From NCBI RefSeq assembly GCF_040807025.1, contig NC_090968.1:3089906-3153905 (forward strand): a DNA stretch of 64,000 nucleotides. The letters are read 5' to 3'. The position numbers and the translations under genes were made by a program. The stretch's first letter is position 1. Every line of letters starts with the position of its first letter. Under the pieces are notes generated by a model. That model searched no databases, was not told where the DNA came from, and saw only the letters and a program-made list of their open reading frames with translations. This document shows, piece by piece, positions 1 to 10,100 of this stretch. Origin of the DNA: Struthio camelus. Taxonomy: Eukaryota > Chordata > Aves > Struthioniformes > Struthionidae.

Positions 1-60
1 GGTGGCGGCGGCGTCCCCCGCGGCGGGCGCTGAAGGCACCGGGCGCTGGCCCCGCCGCAG

Positions 61-3000
61 GTCAAGGTGAACATGCTGGGCGAGGTGGTGGAGCAGGGCA
101 GCACGGGCTTCGCCGTGGACGCCGGCGCCTTCAGCCTGCACGCCGCCGTCTACGCCGCCCGGCCGGCCGCCCGCTGCGTCGTGCGCCTGCACACGCCGGC
201 CGCCGCCGCAGTAAGCGGGGGGGGGGACGGCGGGGGGGGGGGGTTTGGGGAGGGGGGGGACGGGCTGCCGGCCGTGCCGCGCTCCGCAGGTGTCGGCCAT
301 GCGCTGCGGGCTGCTGCCGGTGTCGCACGAGGCGCTGCTGGCCGGCGAGGCGGCCTACCTGGATTTCGGCGGCGCGCCGCAGGACGAGGCCGAGCGCCTG
401 CGCCTCCAGAAGTGCCTGGGTCCCACCTGCAAGGTGAGGAGGAGGAGGGAGGAAGGGGAGGGGGGGGGGACCCGACCGCCGCCGTGGGCCCCCCCCCCCG
501 CTCCGAGCGGCAGCTCTGCCGCCGCGCAGGTGCTGGTGCTGCGCAACCACGGCGTGCTGGCGCTGGGCGACACCGTGGAGGAGGCTTTCTACAAGACCTT
601 CCACCTGCAGGCCGCCTGCGAGATCCAGGTGAGCAGGTCTCTGCCGCCAGCATGGTGCACCAGCTCCATGCGCTGAGCTGCGCCAGGCCTCTGCCGCCAG
701 CACGGCGCGCCGGGACCGTGCGCTGAGCTGGGGCAGGTCTCTGCTGCCAGCATGGTGCGCCGGGACCGTGCGCTGAGCTGGGGCAGGTCTCTGCTGCCAG
801 CATGGTGCGCCGGGACCGTGCGCTGAGCTGGGGCAGGTCTCTGCTGCCAGCATGGTGCGCCGGGACCGTGCGCTGAGCTGGGGCAGGTCTCTGCTGCCAG
901 CATGGTGCACCAGCTCCATGCACTGAGCTGTGCCAGGTCTCTGCTGCCAGCATGGTGCGCCGGGACCATGCACTGAGCTGGGGCAGGTCTCTGCTGCCAG
1001 CATGGTGCGCCGGGACCGTGCGCTGAGCTGGGGCAGGTCTCTGCTGCCAGCATGGTGCACCAGGACCGTGCGCTGAGCTGAGGCAGGTCTCTGCCGCCAG
1101 CATGGTGCACCGGGACCGTGCACTGAGCTGGGGCAGGTCTCTGCTGCCAGCATGGTGCGCCGGGACCGTGCGCTGAGCTGGGGCAGGTCTCTGCCGCCAG
1201 CATGGTGCACCGGGACCGTGCACTGAGCTGGGGCAGGTCTCTGCCGCCAGCATGGTGCGCCGGGACCGTGCGCTGAGCTGGGGCAGGTCTCTGTCGCCAG
1301 CATGGTGCACCAGGACCGTGCACTGAGCTGGGGCCAGGTCTCTGCCGCCAGCATGGCACCCCAGCACCATGCACTGAGCTGGGGCAGGTCTCTGCTGCCA
1401 GCATGGTGCACCAGCTCCATGCACTGAGCTGGGGCAGGCCTCTGCTGCCAGCATGGTGTGCCAGGACTGCGCACTGAGCTGGGGCAGGTCTCTGCTACCA
1501 GCATGGTGTGCCGGGACCGTGCACTGAGCTGGGGCCAGGTCTCTGCTGCCAACATGGCGCCCCAGCACCGTGCACTGAGCTGCGCCAGGTCTCTGCCGCC
1601 AACATGGCACCCCAGCACCGTGCACTGAGCTGCGCCAGGTCTCTGCCGCCAGCATGGCGCCCCAGCACCGTGCACTGAGCTGCGCCAGGCCTCTGCCGCC
1701 AACATGGCGCCCCAGCACCGTGCACTGAGCTGCGCCAGGCCTCTGCCGCCGGCCCACCGGCCCGGCACCGCGCGCAACCGGCGCCGCCTCGCCCGGTGCC
1801 CGGCCGTGCCCGGCAGCAGCGCCCCGGCCTCCGCCGCAGGTGTCCGCGCTGTCGAGCGCCGGCGGCGCCCAGAACCTCATCGTGCTGGAGCGCGACAAGC
1901 ACCGGCCGCACGCCGCCGGCTCCGTGCGCTGGGCGGGCAGCACCTTCGGGCCCATGCAGAAGAGCCGCCTGGGCGAGCACGAGTTCGAGGCCCTCATGCG
2001 CATGCTCGACAACCTGGTAAGCCGAGCCGGCCCCGGCTCTCGGCTCCCGCCGTGCAGCAAACGCCCCCCGAAAGTGAAAGAGGTGGGGGGGGGGGGAAAA
2101 ACACCCCCCAACGGAGCTGTGCGCTGCCTTCCCAGGGCTACCGGACGGGCTACACCTACCGCTACCCCTTCGTGCAGGAGAAGAGCAAGCCCAAGAGCGA
2201 CGTGCTCATCCCCGCCACGGTGACGGCCTTCGTCTTCGACGAGGAGGCCACGGCGCCGGCGCTGCGCCCGCGCGCCCGCAAGCAGCAGAAGGAGAAGACG
2301 CGTTGGCTCAACACCCCCAACACCTACCTGCGGGTGGACGTGGCCGACGAGCAGCCCGGCGGCCCCAAGACCAAGACCACGGTAGGGCGAGCGGCGGGGT
2401 AACGGCGGCGGCCGGCTCGGGGCGGCGTTTCACGCGGCGCCGTTTCCTCCCGCCAGTGGCTGAAAGCCGACGAGCTCGAGAAAGGCAGCAGCGGGACGGC
2501 GATCCGGGTGGAGAACCCCAACCAGTTCGTGCCTCTCTACACGGACCCGCAGGAGGTGCTGGAGATGAGGAACAAGGTGGGGGGGCCGGCGGCGGGCTCG
2601 GCGGGGCCGGTCGGCGCGGCTCGTGCCCCCGGTAGATGCTCCCGTCTCGTCTGGTCCCCCCAGATCCGCGAGCAGAACCGCCAGGACGTCAAGTCGGCCG
2701 GGCCCCAGTCGCAGCTGCTGGCCGGCGTCATCGGCGAGGCGAGCCGCAGCCCCGTACGTCGCCCCGCGGGCCGCCCGTCCCCGTCCGCGTCCCCGCCGGC
2801 AGCCCCACGGCTTCGCGTCCCCGTCCCCGCCGGCAGCCCCGTCCCCATGTCCCCGTGTCCCCGTCCCCGCCGGCAGCCCCGTCCCCGTGTCCCCGTGTCC
2901 CCGTCCCCGCCGGCAGCCCCACGCCGTCCCCCGTGGCGTCGCGTCCCCGTCCCCATCAACAGCCCCGTGCTGTCCCCCGTGGCGTCACGTCCCCGTCCCC

Positions 3001-6000
3001 ATGTCCCCGTCCCCGTGTCCCCGTCCCCGCCGGCAGCCCCGCGCCATTTCCCGTGGCGTCACGTCCCCGTCCCCATCAGCAGCCCCATCCCCATCCCCAT
3101 GTCCCCGTCCCCGCGGGCCGCCCGTCCCCGTCCGCGTCCCCGCCGGCAGCCCCGTCCCCGTGTCCCCGTCCCCGCCGGCAGCCCCGCGCCGTCCCCCGCG
3201 GCGTCGCGTCCCCGTCCCCATGGGCAGCCCCGTCCCCGTGTCCCCGTCCCCGTGTCCCCGTCCCCGCCGGCAGCCCCGCGCCGTCCCCCGCGGCGTCGTG
3301 TCCCCGTCCCCGTCCCCGTCCCCGTGTCCCCGTCCCCACTGGCAGCCCTGTCCCCATCCCCATGTCCCCGTCCCCGCCGGCAGCCCCGCGCCATTTCCTG
3401 CGGCGTCACGTCCCCGTCCCCATCAGCAGCCCCATGTCCCCGTCCCCATGTCCCCGTCCCCGCCAGCAGCCCCGTGCCGTCCCCCGCGGCTTCGCGTCCC
3501 CGTCCCCGCCGGCAGCCCCGTCCCCATGTCCCCGTCCCCGTGTCCCCGTCCCCGCCGACAGCCCCGTCCCCATGTCCCCGTCCCCATGTCCCCGTGTCCC
3601 CGTCCCCACCGGCAGCCCCACGCCGTCCCCCGTGGCGTCGCGTCCCCGTCCCCATCAACAGCCCCGTGCCGTCCCCCGTGGCGTCACGTCCCCGTCCCCA
3701 TGGGCAGCCCCGTCCCCATGTCCCCATCCCCGTGTCCCCGTCCCCGCCGGCAGCCCCGTCCCCATGTCCCCGTGTCCCCGTCCCCACCGGCAGCCCCACG
3801 CCGTCCCCCGTGGCGTCGCGTCCCCGTCCCCATCAACAGCCCCGTCCCCATGTCCCCGTCCCCATGTCCCCGTGTCCCCGTCCCCATCAACAGCCCCGTG
3901 CCGTCCCCCGTGGCGTCACGTCCCCGTCCCCATGGGCAGCCCCGTCCCCATGTCCCCATCCCCGTGTCCCCGTCCCCGCCGGCAGCCCCGTCCCCATGTC
4001 CCCGTGTCCCCGTCCCCACCGGCAGCCCCACGCCGTCCCCCGTGGCGTCGCGTCCCCGTCCCCATGGGCAGCCCCGTCCCCATGTCCCCGTCCCCGTGTC
4101 CCCGTCCCCGCCGGCAGCCCCGCGCCATTTCCCGTGGCGTCACGTCCCCGTCCCCATCAGCAGCCCCGTCCCCATCCCCATGTCCCCGTCCCCGCGGGCC
4201 GCCCGTCCCCGTCCGCGTCCCCGCCGGCAGCCCCATCCCCGTCCCCGTGTCCCCGTCCCCACCGGCAGCCCCGCGCCGTCCCCCGTGGCGTCGCGTCCCC
4301 GTCCCCATGGGCAGCCCTGTCCCCGTCCCCATGTCCCCGTCCCCACCGGCAGCCCCGCGCCATTTCCCGTGGCGTCACGTCCCCGTCCCCATCAGCAGCC
4401 CCGTCCCCATCCCCATGTCCCCGTCCCCGCCGGCAGCCCCGTCCCCGTCCGCGTCCCCGCCAGCAGCCCCACGGCTTCGTGTCCCCGTCCCCGCCGGCAG
4501 CCCCGTCCCCGTCCCCATGTCCCCGTCCCCATCAACAGCCCCGTGCTGTCCCCCGCGGCGTCGCGTCCCCGTCCCCATGGGCAGCCCCGTCCCCATGTCC
4601 CCGTCCCCGTGTCCCCGTCCCCGCCGGCAGCCCCGTCCCCGTCCCCGTCCCCACCGGCAGCCCCACGCCGTCCCCCGTGGCGTCGCGTCCCCGTCCCCAT
4701 CAACAGCCCCGTGCTGTCCCCCGTGGCGTCGCGTCCCCGTCCCCATGGGCAGCCCCGTCCCCATGTCCCCGTCCCCGTGTCCCCGTCCCCGCCGGCAGCC
4801 CTGTCCCCGTCCCCGTCCCCGCCGGCAGCCCCGCGCCATTTCCCGCGGCGTCACGTCCCCGTCCCCATCAGCAGCCCCTTGCTGTCCCCCGCACCGTCCC
4901 CGTGTCCCCTATCCCCATGGGCAGCCCCATGCCGTCCCCCGCAGTGCCCCGCGTCCCCGTCCCCATGGGCAGCCCCGTCGCTGTCCCCATGTCCCCGTCC
5001 CCACCGGCAGCCCCGCGCCGTCCCCCGCAGCGTCCCCGTCCCCATGTCCCCGTCCCCGCCAGCAATCCCGCGCCGTCCCCCGCGGCTTCGCGTCCCCGTG
5101 GGCAGCCCCGTCCCCATCCCCGTGTCCCCGTCCCCACTGGCAGCCCTGTCCCCATCCCCATGTCCCCGTCCCCGCCGGCAGCCCCGCGCCATTTCCTGCG
5201 GCGTCACGTCCCCGTCCCCATCAGCAGCCCCATGTCCCCGTCCCCATGTCCCCGTCCCCGCCAGCAGCCCCGCGCCGTCCCCCGCGGCTTCGCGTCCCCG
5301 TGGGCAGCCCCGTCCCCATCCCCATGTCCCCGTCCCCGCTGGCAGCCCCTCGCTGTCCCCCGCACTGTCCCCACGTCCCTGTCGGCAGCCCCGCACCATT
5401 CCCCGTGTCCCCTGTCCCCATGGGCAGCCCCTCGCTGTCCCCCGCACCGACCCTGTGTCCCTGTCCCCATGGGCAGCCCCACACCGTCTCCTGCAGTGCC
5501 CCGTGTCCCCATCCCCATCAGCAGCCCCGCGCTGTCCCCCGTGGTGTCGCGTCCCCGTCCCCGTGGGCAGCCCTGTCCCCGTCCCCGTGTCCCCGTCCCC
5601 GCCGGCAGCCCCAACCCCGTCCCCATGTCCCCGTCCCCGCCGGCAGCCCCGCGCCGTCCCCCGCGGCGTCGTGTCCCCGTCCCCGTGGGCAGCCCTGTCC
5701 CCGTCCCCATGTCCCCGTGTCCCCGTCCCTGCCGGCAGCCCCGCGCCGTCTCCCATGTCCCCATTCCCATCCCTGTGGGCAGCCCCTCGCCGTCCCCATG
5801 TCCCCGTCCCCGCCGGCAGCCCTGTCCCCGTCCCCATGTCCCTGTCCCCGCCAGCAGCCCCTCGCTGTCCCCCACACCGTCCCCATGTCTGTCCCCGCCG
5901 GCAGCCCCGCACCGTCCCCGCGTCCGTCCCCGCTGGCAGCCCCGCACCGTCCCCGCGTCCCCGTCCCCGCGGGCAGCCCCTCGCCATCCCCCGTCCCCGT

Positions 6001-6851
6001 CCCCATGGGCAGCCCCGTCCCCCCATCCCCGTCCCCGCGGGCAGCCCCACGCCATCCCCCGTCCCCGTCCCCGCCGGCAGCCCCGCGGCGCCCCCCATCC
6101 CCGTCCCCGTGGGCAGCCCCTCGCCACCCCCCCGTCCCCACGGGCAGCCCCGCGGCGTCGCCCCGTCCCCTCGCCTTTTCCCGCGTCCCCGTCCCCGCAG
6201 CTGCCCCTGCCCGGAGCCGCCCCCCCCCTCCACCCCGAAACGCCGCCGCGGCCCTGACGCGAGGGCGGCGGTTTCAGTCGACAGAGAGTCAGTTGGCGGC
6301 CGCCGAGGCGCCGGGGGAGCCGCGGGAGGAGGCGCCGGCCGAGCCGGAGCCCCCCAACCCCTTCAGCCAGCTGACGGACCAGGAGCTGGAGGAGTACAAG
6401 CGGGAGGTGGAGCGCAAAAAGCTGGCGCCGCACGGTACGGCCCGCCGGCGGGGACGGCCGCGGGGGTCCCCGTCCCCGCCTCGCCGCCAGCCCCCTCTCT
6501 CCGCTCGCAGGCGAGAAGGACGCCGGCGAGGAGAGGAGGCCGGCTTCGCCCCTCGCCGAGCCGCCCGGGGGTGAGGGGGCCGGCGAGGAGGAGGAGGAGG
6601 AGGAAGGCGAGCAGGCGCCGGCCGAGCCCCCCGCCGAGCCGGCCCAGGGCGAGGAGCGAGGGGCCGAGGAGGAAGGCGGCAAGGCGGGGAGCCGGGAGGC
6701 GGACGGCGGCAAGGAGCGGGTCGAGACGGCGCCCAGCAGCCCGGCGTCGCCCGAGGGCTCGCCCTCCAAGTCGCCCTCCAAGAAGAAGAAGAAGTTCCGC
6801 GCGCCGTCCTTCCTCAAGAAGGGCAGGAAGAAGGAGAAAGCGGAGGCCTGA
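61..6851 (+). CDS. ADD2: Beta-adducin (ADD2), 3' nine coding exons; 5' part lies outside the window
   Basis: Adducin caps actin barbed ends and recruits spectrin to actin in the membrane skeleton. Coding exons seen: 61-210, 290-433, 530-628, 1840-2016, 2136-2381, 2457-2576, 2664-2753, 6278-6434 and 6511-6851 (stop TGA 6849-6851). All introns are GT-AG and the exons join in one frame of 507 codons. The first three exons are the end of the aldolase-class-II-like head ([21 protein letters not shown]). The neck follows ([66 protein letters not shown]). The tail has [20 protein letters not shown] and ends in the MARCKS-like basic segment [14 protein letters not shown], whose Ser is the known PKC/calmodulin-regulated site in adducins. 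The wording of the neck and tail fits ADD2 better than ADD1 or ADD3. The acidic part between helix and basic end is about 113 residues, shorter than I recall for mammals. Codons almost all end in G or C. The start codon is outside the window. Confidence 0.96.
629..1775 (+). repeat. 50-bp minisatellite, about 22 copies, filling an ADD2 intron
   Basis: The intron 629-1839 is almost entirely a tandem array of a 50-bp unit. The unit reads roughly GGGCAGGTCTCTGCTGCCAG, then CATGGTGCGCCGGGACCGTG, then CGCTGAGCT. The period is exactly 50 from about 675 to 1330 and shifts by one base after that. The array begins at the donor site of the exon ending at 628 and runs to within about 70 bp of the next acceptor. 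Two sub-variants are visible: ACCAGCTCCATG in place of GCCGGGACCGTG, and CCCCAGCACCGTG units clustered at the right end. Confidence 0.95.
2754..6277 (+). repeat. C-rich minisatellite of about 3.4 kb in the ADD2 intron before the tail exons
   Basis: The intron between SRSP and STESQL consists of CCCCGT/CCCCAT hexamers interrupted by recurring blocks such as GCCGGCAGCCCC, GCGCCGTCCCCCGCGGCGTC and CATCAACAGCCCCGTG. Higher-order repeats of 150-350 bp recur (for example similar blocks at about 3040, 4120 and 4360). The unit contains no stop codon in any forward frame, so all three frames stay open for more than 1,200 codons with Pro/Ser/Arg-rich low-complexity translation. The array is C-rich on the transcribed RNA and G-rich on the minus strand. 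It is bounded by the donor at 2754 and the acceptor ending at 6277. Confidence 0.93.
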
Positions 6852-6920
6852 GGCGGCCCCCCCCCCCGCCCCCCCTCGGCCGGCCATGCCCCCCCCTCCC
6901 GACCTCGCCGCACGCCGGCA

Positions 6921-6926
6921 AATAAA
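6921..6926 (+). terminator. ADD2: ADD2 poly(A) signal AATAAA
   Basis: A canonical AATAAA lies only 70 bases after the ADD2 stop codon, giving a very short 3' UTR if used. No other AATAAA occurs before the next gene. Confidence 0.75.
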
Positions 6927-6949
6927 ACGAGGGCGCAAAAGAGCACCCC

Positions 6950-7188
6950 CCCCCGTGCCCTCTCCGCCCTCGGCTGCGAGTGGTCTCTGCCCCGCGGCGC
7001 CGCTGAGGACGGACGCGCTCGTGTCACCGCTGCCTCCGCCCCCCCCCCCCCGCCCCGGACCGTTTCGGCGCGCGGAACCAAAGAGCCGCGGCGCCGGTTC
7101 CCGCCGGGGCGGAGGGAGCGGCCGGGCCGGAAGCGAGGGGAGGGGAGGGGAGGGCGGGGCCGGAAGTGCAGGCGGCGGCGGCGGCGGG
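6950..7188 (+). promoter_or_regulatory. SNRNP27: SNRNP27 promoter, TATA-less CpG-rich, with two ETS-type sites
   Basis: The space between the ADD2 poly(A) signal and the SNRNP27 start codon is about 260 bp. It is GC-rich, has no TATA box, and contains CCGGAAGCG (7127-7135) and CCGGAAGTG (7160-7168), both ETS/GABP-type motifs, beside GC boxes. ETS sites next to the start are typical of housekeeping genes. The exact start of transcription cannot be read from sequence. Confidence 0.65.
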
Positions 7189-10100
7189 ATGGGCCGCAGC
7201 CGCTCCCGGTCACCGCCGCGTCGCGGTGAGGGGGGCCCGGGGCTGGGGGGGGACACGGAGCCGGGCCAGGGCTGGGGAGGAGGAGCTGGTGTGGGGCGGG
7301 GGGGGACATGGAGCCGGTGTGGGGCTGGGGAGGAGGAGCTGGTGTGGGGCTGGGGGAGGACATGGAGCCGGTGTGGGGCTGGGGGGGGGGAAGGAGCCGG
7401 TGTGGGGAGGGGGTGGGACATGGAGCCGGTGTGGGGCTGGGGGGGGGAAGGAGCCGGTGTGGGGCTGGGGGGGGGGGAAGGAGCTGGTGTGGGGCTGGGG
7501 AGGGGGGAAGGTGCCGGTCCAGGGCTGGGGAGGGGGGGGAGGAGCTGGTGTGGGGCTGGGGTGGGATATGAAGCCGGTGTGGGGCTGGGGGAGGACATGG
7601 AGCCGGTGTGGGGCTGGGGGTGGGGGAAGGAGCCGGTCTGGGGCTGGGGAGGGGGAGGAGGAGCTGGTGTGGGGCTGGGGGAGGACATGGAGCCGGTGTG
7701 AGGCTGGGGGGGGGGGGAAGGAGCCGGTGTGGGGCTGGGAGGGGGGGAAGGAGCTGGTCTGGAGCTGGGGGAGGACACGGAGCCGGTGTGGGGCTGGGGG
7801 GGGGGGAAGGAGCCGGTGTGAGGCTGGGGGGGGACATGGAGCCGGTGTGGGGCTGGGGGGGGGACACAGAGCCGGTCTGGGGCTGGGAGGGGGGGAAGGA
7901 GCTGGTGTGGGGCTGGGGGAGGACACAGAGCCGGTGTGGGGCTGGGGGAGGACACGGAGCCCGGTGTGGGGCTGGGGAGTGGGGGAAGGAGCCCGGTGTG
8001 GGGCTGGGAAGGGGGAGAAGGAGCCGGTCTGGGGGAGGACACAGAGCCAGTGTGGGGCTGGGAGTGGGGGAAGGAGCTGGTGTGGGGCTGGGGGGGGGAA
8101 GGAGAAGCTGGTGTGGGGCTGGGGGGGGGAAGGAGAAGCTGGTGTGGGGCTGGGGGGGGACACGGAGCCGGTGTGGGGCTGGGAGGGGGGGAAGGAGCTG
8201 GTGTGGGGCTGGGGGGGGACACGGAGCCGGTGTGGGGCTGGGAGTGGGGGAAGGAGCTGGTGTGGGGCTGGGGGGGGGGGAAGGAGAAGCTGGTGTGGGG
8301 CTGGGGGGGACACGGAGTCGGTTTGGGGCCAGGGGGGGAGGAAGGAGCCAGTCTGGGGCTGGGGGAGGACACGGAGCTGGTCTGGGGCTGGGAGGGAGGG
8401 GGAAGGTGCCGGTCTGAGGCTGGGGAGGGGACACGGAGCCCGGTGTGGGGCTGGGAGGGGGGAGGAAGGAGCCGGTGTGGGGCTGGGGGGGACATGGAGC
8501 TGGGGCTGGGGAGTGGGGGAAGGAGCTAGTCTGGGGCTTGGGGGCAGAAGGAGCCGGTCTGGGGCTGGGAGGGATATGGAGTTGGGCCTGGGTCTGGGGG
8601 GGGGAGGATACAGAGTCGGTCCGGGTGCGTGGGGAGGGGGGGGGGGGGAGGAGCTGGGCCCGGGGCTGGCAGGGGGACACAGAGCTGATCCCGGGGCTGG
8701 GGGGAATACAGAGCTGGTCCTGGGGGTGGGGGGGGGACACGGAGCTGGACCCAGTGCTGGGGGGGACACAGATCCCTCCTGGGGTTTGGGGGGTGGGGAA
8801 GGAGGGACAGAGCTAGACCCACAGGCCCAGGCCAGATGTGGGGAAGGGTCTCCTGAAGCCTCGGGGAAGGTGAACAAGGCCCCCCCACCCCGCAGCCACG
8901 AGATGAAGGCGAGGGCTCTTGCCCTTGGTCCGGGGGGGGGCAGGCCACGCAGGGGCGGGAGAGCGCAGGAGCCGTCCCCCCCCGGCACCCCCTTGGCCGT
9001 CACCGGGCGGAGGGGAGGGAAGGGCTCTCTCCTGCGGCTCTGGCCTTGGCGGGGGTCACCGAGCCCGGCGGGGGGAGGCGGCGGCGGTGGCATCTGGCTG
9101 GCTGCTGACCGCTGCGGAGGGACCCGCTCACGGGGCTCGCCTTTGAAAAGCGGGGCTGCAGCGGGAGGCGGGTCAGGAGGCAGGAGCTGTAAACCGAGCG
9201 GTAAACCGAGCGCTGCCTTTCGTCCTGTCGCGACGCCAAGCAGAGCGCCGACGCTCGCGGTCCGCTTCGCGGGAGAGGGAGAGGAGGCGAAGAGAGCGCT
9301 CTCGGTCCCGCGAGAGGGACAGGAGGAGGAGCCGCTCCCGCTCCCCGCACCGGAGGCGCTCCAGGTGAGGGCAGGGGTGGCACGGGAACTCACCCGCGTC
9401 CTTTTCACACCGCTGTTCTTCCTCCACGTGGCTCCCCGCACGGTGCGGCGGGCGGGCTTACGGCACGGCTTGGGCGACGCGGTCGAGCGCTTCATGCAGC
9501 GCTACCTGCTCCTCCCTGGCTGCGAAGCTGAAACCCGTGCGCGTTTGAAACGTCAGGTCCCCAAGACGGCACAGGTCCAGTTCTTCCTCCCCGCCGCGGC
9601 TGAAGGAAAGGCGAGATGAAGAGAAGAAAGAAATAAAGGACTCCAAAAGCAAAGAGCGTCAGATCACTGGTAACGGAGCAGCGTCCCGGCTCGCCGCGTT
9701 TTTTCTTGTTTGCCGATACCTCCTTGGTCCTGGGTTCTCGGACCAAAATACCGCTTAGGTTGCGACCAGCGCAGGAGGCACTGGTTTCTCTTGTTGAGTT
9801 CTTTAGTTTGGTGAACTCATATACTTTGTTGCCGTTTCAGAGGAAGATTTGCAGGGCAAGACGGAAGAGGAAATTGAGATGATGAAAATGATGGGGTTTG
9901 CCTCTTTTGACACGACAAAGGTGAGTGTGGATCGGGCGATCCCACGGCTGTGCTGTACGGCTAGAGGTGGAGTCTGGAAACGGCTTTCCACTCTCTCTCC
10001 CCCTGGCTGTGATGTATGAAGGGTTTGTGCACAAAGGAGTCGTTGAGTCCGCTTGCCCGAACAGTCCCTCGTTAGCACCGGACAGGTCCTAACGATGATG

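Noticed and set aside
629-1775. The regular 50-bp array as a CRISPR-like array
   Set aside because: There are no unique spacers, the units are contiguous, and the locus is a vertebrate intron.
2508-7701. Pro/Ser/Arg-rich open frames of 1,249-1,692 codons as a collagen- or mucin-like gene
   Set aside because: All three forward frames are open because of the repeat unit. The stretch crosses known ADD2 exons in wrong frames and a splice-bounded intron.
7166-9619. Gly/Trp-rich frames of up to 817 codons as a secreted repeat protein
   Set aside because: They lie in SNRNP27 intron 1, follow the G-rich minisatellite, and lack a conserved domain.
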